NCBI GenBank assembly: GCA_037176905.1
Contig: JBBBWG010022222.1
Location: 117,757-181,756, forward strand
DNA: 64,000 nucleotides
From: Azolla pinnata
Lineage: Eukaryota > Streptophyta > Polypodiopsida > Salviniales > Salviniaceae
Direction of reading: 5' to 3'
In this document: one piece after another, positions 48,901-61,240 of the stretch
Layout of the letters: each line of letters starts with the position of its first letter
Numbering within the stretch: position 1 is the first letter of the stretch
The notes under the pieces: generated by a model
Told to the model about the DNA's origin: nothing
Seen by the model: only the letters and a program-made list of their open reading frames with translations
Database searches by the model: none
Position numbers and translations under genes: made by a program

Positions 48901-50786
48901 CATAATGTTTGTTTGCGTACAGCTGCCATTGCACCATTAACAAACTGCCTACGTTCGATTGCAATCCTAGCCTGCATTTGAATTACTAACTTTTTAGAAT
49001 CCAAAACTAGTCACAGACCAAACACATTCAAACATACAGCAAACAAATCTGAGTTCTCTCACCAAAAGAAAGAAAAATGTTCACTAAATCATCCAGCACC
49101 CAGAGGAAATATAAATGCACAGAATATTATATTATCCAGACTACAAGTGCATGGTACAAAGAATTGTCCATGGCTTTCACTTGGAAACATAAGGATGGCT
49201 TCTTATTAGATTGGAAACATAGCTCATAAGTGGATTTCATCTAACTTCCAATATTTAATTCTAAGTTAAATTTCGTAATTATTCCCAATTCCAGCACTAG
49301 TAATATGTAATTTAGGTCTCACACGTATGAACAACTATTTTTCTATTCTAAGAGACTTCGCAAGACACAATAATTGTAGATACATTAAATAGTCACAGTA
49401 ACATGGGTAACTTGCTCTACTGTATAATAACATCCCACGATTGATTACTTTTGAAATGTAGCATAGGAAATTTTCTAGAGCATTAAAATTATCAGTGAGC
49501 TGAACCATGAATGACAGATACAATTTAATGATACTCAATTCTTTTGAGCATAGAATAAAACATTTCTTCCTGAAACAAATGTATTCCATTCCACATACTC
49601 TTCGTGATACAATTGTACTTCACAATTACACTTCTATTGAAACTTTTAACATAGAAGAAAGATTATCTATATCATGTTATAAACACATGTAATAAATCAA
49701 AAGAAAATTGTTTGGCATAAAACTAGTACTATACCTTTGTCACAGTGAGCAATGCAGAAGCATGGTTAGTCTGAGTAGCAATTTCAGCAAGTGGGACTGG
49801 TAGAAAATTTGCTGAGACATCTCCAGGGAAGCTGCGTTTATGAACTTCCCATAACGTATGGACTGAAAGTTGCCATAAAAGCTCCACAAATCTGCGCATA
49901 TCTACAACAGAAATTAAGAATTTTGTAGTTTGGATGAAACCCCAACTACATCAGAGAAAATGCAAAACCAAATAGCTTCAGAAGAAAATCTGATTTTCAA
50001 GAAGAAAACATACATGTCATTAGCAATGTGCGATGTGAAATATCTAATTTATAACTAGATTATACTGTCATTATTCTACAACTTCAAAACAATGATATGG
50101 ATATCCTTCAGCAGCATGAGAATAGCCAGAAGTTGCCTATTTTCAACAGCACTTATTGGTTTTCTGGGCCAATGCTATCCAAATAATGGATATCTTCTCC
50201 AGTATGGCCATGCCAAATAATTGAGATCTTTTCTGAACTGCATCGATCCATCCAAAAATATGTTTCCCTAGACATAGCTTTGGCAAAACTTGTTTACAGC
50301 CTGTGACTGGAGTCTTACTAGGCAGCAATCCTTTGATCAACTAAATAAATTTGTAACATTTGCATTGATGTTTAAAAATAGTTGACCCACAATTGTCAGT
50401 GTTTAAAAATAGTTGACCCACAATTGTCATGCATCCTTGAGACTGTTCATTTAGGAACCTTCGTTACTCAAAATGCTAGCATGTACATTGAGATTAAGAA
50501 GATCTCTATGCCAAGGAGCATGAACTAGAGTTGTATCCAAATCAATCATTCATGCACTCAAGTCATGGCATTACTGCCTATACAGAGTGATCTTGACAGG
50601 TCATTCCACTCTTAAGTACTTTTATGCTCAACATCAAATCAAAGGTCACCAAACTACAGGAGGAAAACTAGTTCCATATGGAAATTGAGTACCTTACAGG
50701 CAAAGATAAACTAGTGCTTGATTCTTTGTCTACAATTCTACATTAAATACAACACCATATTGTGCGCATGCATACACACACAACCT

Positions 50787-50829
<43 letters not shown>

Positions 50830-51913
50830 TATTGTGTAGAGGAGTAGCTTTAAACTGGTGCAGAGAAGTCAAGTATTGTATTGAGATGACAAAAATGATA
50901 ATATGATAATGTCCACCAATAAAAGAAGGATGGGTGTATGCACCAAGCATCTTCCTCAAGTGATCATTAACCCGCTAATATATATCCTCTACTGAAGGTG
51001 TTAAAGACGCTAAAATCAATCAAAGATTCTAAAAAATAACAGAAAACTTGGCAGAAAAAGATAACATAATAAATACTGTAGACACATCCCACTAATATTT
51101 TGCTGCACTACGCTCCAAATATTATTTTATGACGTCAATTCTACTATCATGTACTATCAAATTTAGGATAAGATTGAGAATTCACATGTTAACATATTAG
51201 ATATGCCATGTATAAAAATATAGTCCAGACAGAATTTAGCGGGAAAAAGTAAACGAATGAGAGAAGAGATGAGAACCTCTGTCCACAGCAAGTAGCAAGA
51301 GATGATACTCGAGAATTGCCCCGGGGCAAAGCTCCTTGTGCCTCTAATTCATTTATTAAATTTTGGACTATCTGCAAGGCAACGGATGAAACTGAATGTG
51401 TCACGAACAAGATACACTGTTGTATGATAGATAGAAATGAATACAAGAAAAATGATAATACATGTTCACCTTCCGAAAATCTCTGGATTGTCCAGCATCA
51501 AATATTGGCCAAACCCCAGCAAAATCCTGTTGGGAGTGAACATTTCCCAATATTAATTGAGTGTTAAACAATTATATGAATGGCACTGAGAAGAATACGG
51601 TTAACATTAGTTTATGCATAGAGCTTACTTTAGCAGATTGTGCAGGCCCTCGAAGAGCACAGAACAAAAAATATAGGAGATTTTCTCCCATCCTTGGATT
51701 TGAATGGCGGAATAACCCCAATCTGAGCACACCTCCTTGACCTAGAATGGAAGCATCCAACCCAAGCAGGAGGCAATTAGTGTACAATGCAGCTTCCATC
51801 TCCATCTCCCTTTCCTTTTCTTTATCTTTCTCCCTCTCTTTCTCTTTCTCCCTTTCTCTCTCCCTCTCTTTGTCCTTCTCTTTCTCCGTGGCCAAAGCGT
51901 AAATAGTGTCCAT
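45969..51913 (-). CDS. AUG6: Augmin complex subunit 6 (HAUS6/AUG6), 13 exons
   Basis: Subunit of augmin, which recruits gamma-tubulin to existing microtubules in the spindle, phragmoplast and cortical array. Exons, 5' to 3': 51629-51913, 51470-51526, 51277-51371, 49735-49891, 48846-48971, 48618-48762, 48451-48511, 48004-48259, 47294-47419, 47066-47209, 46786-46969, 46194-46688, 45969-46033. The CDS is 2196 nt, 731 aa (Arabidopsis AUG6 about 740). Recognisable blocks: [149 protein letters not shown]. The start is the first in-frame ATG and opens into a Lys/Glu/Arg repeat of about 35 residues from a CTTTCTC-type tract. The junction 46786/46688 is the least certain; only the donor at 46785 fits the phase. 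Confidence 0.92.
50369..50430. repeat. 31-bp tandem duplication in AUG6 intron 3
   Basis: TGTTTAAAAATAGTTGACCC..ACAATTGTCA occurs twice head to tail at about 50369 and 50400, virtually identical. A (GA)n tract at 50791-50828 lies in the same intron. Confidence 0.85.
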
Positions 51914-52009
51914 GATCAAACGAACCGTAAATGCTTGTATATACGTTGGATGAGCTGTTCCACAGGTTTCCTTCTTTGGAATATTAATGAAACATGGCAA
52001 AAAGGTATC

Positions 52010-53260
52010 GAGAAGATTCTAGAACCTTGTATTTTTTGAGTTGTGAAAGATGCATGAAAACTTCCCTTCACAGAATACTTCAAAGAAATGAGAATTGGAA
52101 GATGATGAATGGCATGTTGAGTGCACCGTTTTTCATGTTCTGACGAAGAAACCCAACAAAGTCAGCGATATATGTCTTGTGGTAATTCCAATGAATCCAC
52201 CGATCTGCTATCTTTCATTATCTTTTACGACCCTGTCTTTGATCCCAAGAGCTGGCTACAGAAAAACCAGAAGTTCACTTGAGAAAATATATATTGTCTG
52301 AGCCATGCTGCGAGTTTCTGTTCTGTGACACCAGTTGAAATCAACCTGAGTGTCACAAAGACACTGAATTTGAACCCGATTCCATGATCTTGCATCTATC
52401 TGTCTTCCATCCTGCAAACGAGCTATGGACTGACCAGGAGCTCACCTAATAAAATCAAGAAGCTAAGCTGAGAAAATTCCTGTCTGTGATCAAGTTCACA
52501 AAGACATCGTTTCTAAATCCCAAAGGTCAGACTGATTCCTGAAATAGAATGATGTACTTTGAAATGCCTTATCTTGGAGGAGATGTCTTCTTCTCGCCCA
52601 AAAAATATTTGCAGGAAAAACCAAAAGCTCGTCTCAGAAATGCTTCCATTTGAGATTCAACTCTTTATGATGAAGTAATATGGCTATTGGAGGATTATAC
52701 AACTCAAGATGCTAAAAAAAAAAGAAGCATCATATTGCGTGCACCATTTCATGCTTTTTTCTGTTTAAATGTCTTTATGGATGACAAGTAGCTTCCGCAT
52801 GGAAAGCTACACAGCGTACAACAGTGAACAACTTCCTGCTCTCCGAAACTCTGATGGAAAAACAGGTATTCTGTTTCCCTATGGAGAGCTACATTGCCGT
52901 TTCTAGGCAGAAAAGTTCCTCTATTGCTTGAGCCACTTATCTACTTTCTGTTTCACAATTTCCACATTAATGAAATGCAAGCTCTTTTCTTCATTAATTC
53001 GCAAACTCTGTGACACAGATCACAGGATTCTATATGAGCGGTCTCGAAAGACAGCACAAACAAAAAAAGAAGCTTTTTTTCTTCCTGTTTCCTATTACTG
53101 ACAGAAAGACCAGTTTGAAACGAACAAGACTGTTTGCAAGGAAGGGAAGAAGTGGTTCCGGGGCGCAACGAAAGGAGTTTATGGCATGGGCAAGGAGGAG
53201 TACAGGCAAAAAGGGACAAAAGAAGAAACGCTTGAGAGACCAGGAAACTCGGCTTACCAG
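52010..53260. other. Region upstream of AUG6, no gene recognised
   Basis: Contains scattered imperfect repeats of AAAAACCAGAAG..CACT and TCCTGTCTGTGA type phrases. No coding gene or clear TATA box for AUG6 was identified. Confidence 0.4.
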
Positions 53261-53270
53261 AGAGGCCACG

Positions 53271-53445
53271 AGCTGGAGATCTTTTCCGTAGAAACGCCTC
53301 AGAAATGCCAGCAAACAGGAAGAATTCTGTGGATCCGGGAAGACGATGAAGAGGATGGATAAAGCGGATGCAGAAACGGCGAGCTGGAGATCATTTCGAT
53401 AGAAACGCCTCAGAAACGCCTGCAAAAGGAGGAATTCCGCGAGCA
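53271..53445. repeat. Imperfect tandem duplication, period about 111 bp
   Basis: AGCTGGAGATC.TTTC.GTAG followed by AAACGCCTCAGAAA.GCC and GGAGGAATTC-like sequence occurs near 53271 and again near 53382. Confidence 0.7.
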
Positions 53446-53529
53446 GGAAAGAGGGATGAAGACGACGCAGAAATGGAAGCTTCTGCGAGACGCAACGCAG
53501 GTTTTCCGCTCGCAAAATTTTTTGAACTC

Positions 53530-53825
53530 TTCACACGATACGTACATGTATACGTATACGTATACATGTACGTACGTATACGCGCCGTATTCGTACGGTG
53601 TACACGTAGAAAAAGGCCCATGTGTATGCATGTGATACATACAAGAGCATGTAATGCATGTGCATGTATCATCAATACAATGCATGCAAGTGCATGTGCA
53701 TTCGAATGCGTGTCGACCGAAACACATGTATGCATGCGTATGTGTACGTGCTTGAATGTTTATGCAGGTGCATCTGTACGATGCCCGATCGATATCGATG
53801 TGCATGTACGTGCACGTGTACGTCT
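53530..53825. repeat. Alternating purine/pyrimidine GTAC/ATGCATG block
   Basis: ACGTACATGTATACGTATAC-type steps at 53540-53600, then ATGCATGTG/GTGCATG repeats to about 53825. Composition and palindromic steps resemble the block before the DEM gene at 20980-21480. Confidence 0.8.
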
Positions 53826-53941
53826 CGAAGCTTGATATTTTGAAGCAATGGGTCTTCGGTTCGAGCCCGGTGGAAGGTTTTCAGGAGGATTTCGGCCCGA
53901 TCACAAGAGCTGATGCCTCGGCGAAAATCTGGTCTTACAAA

Positions 53942-54215
53942 TTGATTTGAACCACGTCTTGAACCGGAGGTTGCAAACCCTTGCTTGATAGTTTGTGTTC
54001 TTGTTTTAGCTGACTGATCTATTGAGCCTTATACATCACCGCAGTTTGGCAATAGGAAGAAGACAATGATCCTTACGGATTGATTCAAACCGGGTCTTAA
54101 TCTAGAGCTGCAAAACCTTGCTTGATAGTTTGTGGTCTTGTTTTAGCTAAGCATCTATCGGGAAGAATCCTTATACATCTTAGCTGTTTGGCAATAGGAA
54201 GAGGACCTTGGGCTT
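53942..54215. repeat. Tandem duplication, period about 138 bp
   Basis: Copies begin TTGATT.GAACC/TTGATTCAAACC at 53942 and 54080 and share CTTGCTTGATAGTTTGTG, TCTTGTTTTAGCT and GTTTGGCAATAGGAAGA.GAC. Confidence 0.85.
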
Positions 54216-54229
54216 ACATGTCTACTTCA

Positions 54230-55475
54230 TCAACAACTTGAAGCGCCGAAGTGCTTAGCCTTCGCGTGGTTTTTTTCTTATTTGCTCTTATCGAAACCAT
54301 TCATGAGACAATTAGTGGTGATAAACCTCCCCTCATTACTCACTCATGTTAACCCTAATAGAAAATGGATCTTTTCCTTGAAAGAAAGCTCGATATTGTG
54401 GAAATGGGTTGTCTCGTTCACACATTTTCAAAAACTAGAAAAGAACAAAAAAAAAAAGTTATGGGCTTTAGTGTAAAGATCCAAGTTGCTATCGATCCAA
54501 TTTCAAGAGAAATCTGAAGAAAATTCCAATTAGACTTGCCACATGCTTTCCAATGTTTGGCAATTTAGTTCGTCCATGCACGGAACAAGATCCTTTTCAG
54601 CACATCCTTTCAGCAACAAGATCATTTGATAAACTGACTACTCCATATATAGCTTCAAATTGCTCAACGCAAGTTCTCTATATGTAGTTGGAAGATGAGA
54701 TGATGCTTGCCAACTCATAAGATCCGAAAAATTATCAGTAAAAAAAATATGAATCAAATTTGTAACCTTGTAAGTTATATACTAAGATGTGTGCGAAACA
54801 TGTTTTTCTCTTGCCAATACAATAAATTTATGACATTATTTTGGACTCTGAAAAAATCAGAGCAGTACATCATTCACCAAATTCAACCATAGAAGTCTTA
54901 GAACTTGGGGATGAGTCCATTTCCCCCATCGCTATGCCCATAGAAACTTTCCGGAATATCTTGTTCGCGGACAGTTAAAGACTTCAAAAGTTGGATGACA
55001 CACACTCTAGTTGTAGTGTGCATATAAGAATTGCATTAGCATTTAGAATCACAAATTCATCACTCCCTTTACAATTCAAACACTACTTGAACTTACTCAG
55101 TGTTCACACGTTAGATTAGGCATGCATTTGGTGATGAAGTTCAAATTTAAAGCATAATGATACTCGAGATGGTGTCCCTGGACACTACAAAGCCATTGGA
55201 TACATATATAAATGCTTCTAGAACTTTCAACCAAAACATTTCAGTCTTGGAGACCTAATGATACTGCCACTATCAATTCAATGTTTCTCATTCTGCAAAG
55301 GCGTTGCTCTGCATGTTAAATGTTTTTCTAGGCGAAGTATTTACTCTCCAAAGCCTTATTCAGTCATATACAGCTATACATAATAAAAAATTGCAATTTA
55401 TAGCTTCCTGTCTTCTGATTTGAACCCAATATGAGAAGGAAAACAGTGAGATTGGCATAAACACCATCACCACCA
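54230..55475. other. Intergenic DNA 3' of the rubredoxin gene
   Basis: AT-rich, with no recognisable coding sequence. The last 80 bp before 55480 are probably the RBD1 3' UTR. Confidence 0.4.
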
Positions 55476-55479
55476 TCAT

Positions 55480-58400
55480 TTAGAACTGGCTATTCAAATA
55501 CAAGTATACTCCTACTAGTGAAGCAAGCCCAACAACAATTGCTATGGGAAGTACATTCCTACAAGAAAATACAACAATGTAAATATGTCAATACATCTTC
55601 AAAAAGCTATAGCACATTTAATAGCAATGTAAAAGCTCCATATGTAGGCATATAACATACTTATGCATTTATGCATGTATGTGTCTGTTGTATATATACA
55701 GTAGCAATGTGAAAAAAGCTCCATATGTAGGCATACAACATACTTATGCAAACATACATACATGGTACTGAAACTAGAAAGCGAGGAGAGTGTGAAATGT
55801 GTTTTGTTACCCGATGGCAGCATCATTTTTTATTTGCTCTTTCCGTGCTTTTCGGACATCCACTTGATTGACGTTCTTTGATACAGGAAGATCATATGGC
55901 CTAAATCTTCGCTTAGGTGCATAACAAACTGGGTATTGTTTTTATATCAGAATTAACAGCTCAAAATCTACACATCCAATGATAATCTACACATTAAAAA
56001 CTCAAAATCATGTATAAATACTCAACTTTATGTGTGCGTCATGCTAGTGAATTTTGCATTAACTTGGGCCTCAAAAATCCCTCCAATGAAATTACTCAAT
56101 TATCTTGTGATGGTAAAGCATACGACAGAGAAAGAAGATTTTTTCATACTAATCCAGGTAACCACAAAAAAGGATTTGATCCGTCCTTAAAACCAGCAAC
56201 CATAATTCAAATAACATACTTCAAAAGAACAGACATCTAATTTCAGTAGCATGATTACAGTTTTCGTGCAAAGTTGTAGTGACACGGTTTTTTTGCTCAC
56301 CTGGTGCAAATGTGGATATCGTACAACCAAATTCGGTTTCTTTATTTTCAGACAGATAGAGTGGCAGCACCTGTGCTTTAGGCTTAAACAGTGGAGGGGA
56401 TGAACCAAAACACGTGAAGAATTCTCTCCCATAACAATCTCATGCCAGTAAGCCTACTTTCAACACTGTAAGTATCTCCAGTATTCTCGTGGCAGAAAAA
56501 CATATATTTAACAATTGTTGTAGTTTAACTAATTGCTAAGGTAATTAACATTGAAGAATTGAATAAAAAGAAGAAGAAGGGGGTTAGACCACCTGACCAC
56601 CCCCTGGTGAATAGTGAGATAAATTTAAGACACTCCGTGTCCCATACCACCTTGATGGCCTATATGATACCCTACTGGTTATTATGAGGAAGCTCTGGCA
56701 GTGTTATGCTCAACTTTAAAATTTCCCCCTCAACATCCGTTCTCTGCATCCCTAAGCTCGTGCATAATAGAATATTAGATTGACACTCTTTTCTGAGCAT
56801 TAATGAGGGATCATAACGTGTTAACGTGCTTTTGCTAGCAAATGCTGCCGATATGCATTACTTTTACCAGATAGAGCCCAACACTAATCTTTTGGTTACT
56901 ATATTACAACCTTGCGAGCTATAATCATATGAGTTTAACGGGTCACAAGCTGCAATTATACGTGCGTGATGGGTCATGAGATCCATTCATGTATGTAATG
57001 GGTCAGACGGTTATTTGATGGTTCATCAGAATTGAGAAAGGGAGGGAAAGAAATATATTTTAAGTCGGAGAGTTCCCAACTTCATAGATCAACTGGTTTG
57101 ATACATTATCTTGAAGTGAGGGGTGTTAGGTTCAAGTTCCCTTCTTTTAAGAGTTAGCCTATAAAAATATCGTAAGCTGTAGCCTTTGGGTGTTATAGCC
57201 TTTGGTTGATGATGATGTGACCTTTGGGAACTACAGGGAACATAATGTAACTAGGGAGATAATTGCACTGAGCACTGCTAAGAAGACTCTCATGAAGCAC
57301 ATTATCATACATACACTCTCAAACTTGCTCAAAGCAAATATGTACTATTAACAATCTCCTCGTTTGATTTCCAACACCTTGCCTCACATCAGTGAGAATG
57401 TGAAACATCTCAGATAACAATTATTAAAAATATGATATGTTGCATCAATGAGTGTAACCCCCCCTACTACAAAAGAACTAGCCCTTAGACGATGAGAAAA
57501 TGACCTTCATGTAAGTTTCTTGTTGGCTTTCAAGCATTCTCTTCAATAACTAATGATAGGATAATTCTCCTTAAAAAGAAAAAAGAAATGGCCTTACAAT
57601 TAAGAGCAACATGTGTCGTAGAATGTGAGCTTTGAGCTTCCATATCATTTACAAAGTTGTGATACATTGGCATTGTGTGCAGTATTATATACTTACAGAT
57701 CAAAATAGTAAGAAAGGAAGAAAGATGTACTAACGTCTTTTTAGGCCAATCTGGCCCTTGATATGCAAGGAACAATACTGTGTCTGAAGTGAAGTGTAGT
57801 GAATCCCATCTTACATCTTTATATTTTGCATCAGTCTAGAACTCAAATGACATGTGAAGGTATTTTATCTTCAACATATACTTAACCACCCTTTCCATTA
57901 TCATGGTTTCCACGGGAAGGTATTCATAACTTCAACTTATACTCAACCCAAAAATGCTTTCCATGATCATGATCATAATGAAGGAATTAAATGTCAATGT
58001 ATGTGGCCTTTGTTGAGGTAACTTCCGATTGCAAGCCCAATCCGTATCTTTATAGGGAACATATGCAAGATATGTTTCAACGTACCAATCCCAAAGTTTA
58101 AGGATTTCTTTGATCTACAACATTTATATCTCAATTTTACAAGCATCTCTTCCTCTTAGGATAGGTTCAAGCAACGATCACAAACTTTTGGTATAGTCTC
58201 GCAGTTTAGGTCATGGACGTGAGGAGGCACGATGATCACGTGTTTCGAAGATCGACAAATGGGCTCAAGCTTTTGAATGCAAAAACAAAATGGTGACTAC
58301 AACCCAAAAGAGATCTGCATATTTGTCCAAATGTGAATGACCGGCATGTCTGAGAATGCGCAAGTATAATGCGTGATTTGTATGTATGAATATATGCTAG

Positions 58401-58989
58401 TCTGCATCACTAACCGGGACAACGGAAGTCGTCTGTCAAGGAATCGAAGGATTTCCTCTCATTGTAGATGTACCTGCAATGATGCCATGAAAATCAGCGA
58501 TTCGCAAGCAGACAATAGCAAGACTAGAAGAAAATGGAATCAGATCTTTCGTCCAAAGCAGCCCGAGAAAGGAAGACCAGAATTCAAAAAGAAAGATACT
58601 GACACAAGAATCTGAAGAAGAAGAAGAAGAAGAAGATGATGATGATGATGATGATGATGAAGAAGAAGAAGAAGAAAGAATCTTCTGAAGCAGGAGCTGT
58701 TGTACAAAACGAGCCAAACTAGGACTCACCCACAGTCTCTGCAGATGTAAGCTTCTTTGGCAGAAGCTCGCATGGAGATCCGGTGCTGAGCACTAACGGA
58801 AGGAAGATGCAGGCCATAAATCGAAGAAAAAGAAGAAGAAGAAGAGGAGGAGGAGGAGGAGGAAGCAATGAAGAAGTTGCTTCTGATGGAGACACTGTGT
58901 GCAGCTTGGCCATGGCGGGGTCGGCTGAATGGAGGTTTTGCAATGCCGAGAGGCAAAGAAGCGGATGTGGAGGTGCTCGCCATAGCCAT
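55480..58989 (-). CDS. RBD1: Plastid rubredoxin RBD1-like protein
   Basis: Membrane-anchored rubredoxin of thylakoids, needed for photosystem II assembly in the algae, cyanobacteria and Arabidopsis studied. Exons, 5' to 3': 58730-58989, 58415-58473, 55811-55928, 55480-55558; 516 nt, 171 aa, all phases closing. The N terminus (MAMASTSTSASLPLGIAKPP..) is a Ser/Ala-rich chloroplast transit peptide containing a run of about 13 Ser. The iron site is split over three exons: AYICRDCG, then YIYNERKSFDSL..FRCP, then VCYAPKRRFRPYDLPVSKNV. This gives the CxxCG...CPxCxAPKRRF pattern of the family. The C-terminal helix VLPIAIVVGLASLVGVYLYL is the membrane anchor. The sequence matches what I recall of At1g54500 across the whole mature part. 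Intron 2 is 2.5 kb and holds a possible SINE. Confidence 0.93.
55622..55765. repeat. Tandem duplication, period about 81 bp (RBD1 intron 3)
   Basis: AGCAATGT.AAA..AGCTCC followed by ATATGTAGGCATA.AACATAC occurs at about 55622 and 55703, within the intron between 55559 and 55810. Confidence 0.85.
57085..57140 (+). mobile_element. Possible tRNA-derived SINE head in RBD1 intron 2
   Basis: TAGATCAACTGG (57085-57096) resembles a Pol III A box (TRGCTCAGYTGG, 10 of 12). GGTTCAAGTTCC (57129-57140) fits a B box. The 32-bp spacing is normal for tRNA-derived SINEs, and no tRNA cloverleaf forms. The 3' end and target-site duplications were not found. Confidence 0.35.
58616..58680. repeat. (GAA)n(GAT)n(GAA)n tract in RBD1 intron 1
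   Basis: Simple repeat between exon 1 (ends 58730) and exon 2 (starts 58473) of the rubredoxin gene. The Ser-rich frames over it are not coding. Confidence 0.85.
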
Positions 58990-59361
58990 TCGATTGTCTG
59001 TGCTGCAGCAGCTGCCAGCAAAGAAAGAGAAGAGCTTTTGTCACATGAAACACACACACACACACACACACAAACTCTTGAGAAAATACAACATTTGAGA
59101 GAATGAGAGAGAGATAAGATGGAGGGCAAAAAAGGAATATGTTTTGCACTCCATTCATGATCATGATCATGAATGATTGATGATGATCATCATCATCATC
59201 ATCATCGATGGCCCAGTGATTCTCGATCGATGTCGAAGAAAGTTTACCGCGAACTGTTGCCATCAAGAGCGTACATTGAGATTGTAAGAGTCTGATTTGC
59301 AGAAGACAGAGAGTGCATTAGATGGACAATGTGTTGAAAAACACAAGGATCTAATGTAATT

Positions 59362-59396
59362 AGAGAGAGAGAGAGAGAGAGAGATTTTTATATATA
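59362..59396 (-). promoter_or_regulatory. TATA box followed by CT-repeat, possible RBD1 promoter
   Basis: Read on the minus strand, CTATATATAAAAATC is followed by (CT)n, a common plant core-promoter order. It lies about 400 bp upstream of the RBD1 ATG, implying a long leader, so the link is tentative. Confidence 0.3.
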
Positions 59397-59399
59397 GGG

Positions 59400-61235
59400 C
59401 TCGGATAGCGAACAAGGTTTTTGTGGAGTTCAATGGTGGTCTCGAGTTTCATATGGAGGATTGGACATCTCAGCTTCCATTTCGTGCGAAGGTGTTTCGT
59501 AGAGTGATGACTTTAAAATGAAGACAAGGGTGCATGTGTCTTTAGTACGATGATCGATTAAAGATCTCAAACACAATGTTATTTCTTGCCTCGGTCGCTA
59601 AAACAATATGGATAGTTATATAACAATTGTGGGTATCATTAATCGGAAATGTTTTGTCACATTTTTCAATAAGTTTCCGTTGAAGGCAATAGAGTCTTAC
59701 AAACCTTAAAATATAAGGTTGTATTTAATTATCAAAGATACTTAGGTATGCGATATAATTAGAGCTCGAGGAATAGTTTTTTATTTGATAAAGTTTCTAG
59801 AGCATCTCAACAACACCTTGTCATATTGCTACATTTAAAGCGATTTCAATGACAATGGTTTTTTTCTATTGCCATATTGTCTTCATACAAACATACATTT
59901 ACAAAGAAAAGACTACAAAGAATTTGGTAGTTTCTACAGATTCATGCCTTGTTGACAGCTTGAAATATCCCTTCACATTTCATTGAGTGGGAAAAAGAAC
60001 AAAGCGACGAAGATCAGTTACTGGGTATCGGCTGGCAGTGCACAAAATGGTCCAAAGATTATCAGCAGCTTATCAAAGATTTGCCCCCAAATTTGTAACA
60101 CAAAGATTCAACAGAGCCCCCAAAAAAAGGCATCTTTTTGGGCTTGCATGCATTGCCATTCATTACCTTTTAGATCATCTTGGAAAGCTCTGTGCAAAAG
60201 AAGACTTGAATATGGCAAGCCCTTGTAACCTTGAAAGCAAAGTAAGAAATGCTGCAAAAAAGGCAGGTTGATGTGGTCATCTGAAGAAGATTGGCATCAT
60301 GGTATGTGAAGCCATATGCCAATTTACACACAATACATATGCCGCTGAAATGAAATCCTCCTCGCCTGCGTAGGCTTTTTCCGCCACCTGTTTCTTTAAT
60401 TGGCTGTTTTCTATCACAGGGACTTGCATAAAACCTTACAAATTCACAATATCTGAATTCATTTGTAAATATGGATGTATTGTAGCATCTGATATTATTA
60501 GAGACTTCTAACTCAAAAAAGAGAGCTGAACAATAGACCTTCCATAAAGTAGATGTGGTCGCGTTAGATTATAATTGAGAATATGCTTTAACCTTCACTG
60601 TTATAACACCAATGGCTTTACAAAATATGCTTTACATTCCAATGAATAGTTCGGTGACGCACCTTATATGTTTGATGTTCCCATCAGCACCAGATTGAAT
60701 GTAAGAAAATTTAAACATATTCAATCGCAGCTTTTCATGGTTTTCATTTCGACTGACATCTCCAACTATGGTCGCCAATATAGAAGTATCAATACGATTT
60801 TATAAAACATCATACAGAAAATGGACATTAACACTTCCATAATCCATTACATGTCAGAGGGTGCCTAAAACCTCAAAAAGAGGAACAAGTATAGAGGATT
60901 AACTCCCTGTATCACTGAATGGAGTTCTAACTCCCTTTTGTGTTAGTATTTGCTTGTTCCTAAGGAATTAGTTTGAAAAAATAGCATGTAAATGGTACAA
61001 TGCTAAGACTCTAATCTATTCTGGTTATAATAAGGAAAAATATGTTTAACCTATCAAATAATGTACAAAACACGATCAGGAATCCCTGTATCATATATCA
61101 AGCCTCTACCTTGGTGTTAGCCCACATGTACACCTTCCAATATAGCTTCGCATGTGATCCATGAACCCAGAATATACCTTGCTTCCCAGTGGACCAGAAT
61201 TATCCAGTGCTTTTCTTCTGTGACATAGTCGATTC
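59400..61235. other. Intergenic DNA between RBD1 and the MYST gene
   Basis: No gene recognised with confidence. A plus-strand frame at 59987-60271 is open for 95 codons with a basic N half and ordinary composition (..GYRLAVHKMVQRLSAAYQRF..). It opens with GTG rather than ATG and matches nothing I know, so it may be a worn exon. Confidence 0.35.
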
Positions 61236-61240
61236 CCAAG

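Noticed and set aside
53010-53520. Open frames of 90-160 codons upstream of AUG6
   Set aside because: They overlap on both strands across a local duplication and lack any family signature.
53858-53868. GGTTCGAGCCC, a perfect Pol III B box
   Set aside because: No A box at a suitable distance and no cloverleaf, so neither a tRNA nor a SINE can be supported.
56290-56345. Exon-like segment in RBD1 intron 2 (..ETEFGCTISTFAPGE)
   Set aside because: It has a donor-like end but the neighbouring exons join in phase without it and the rubredoxin fold has no place for it.
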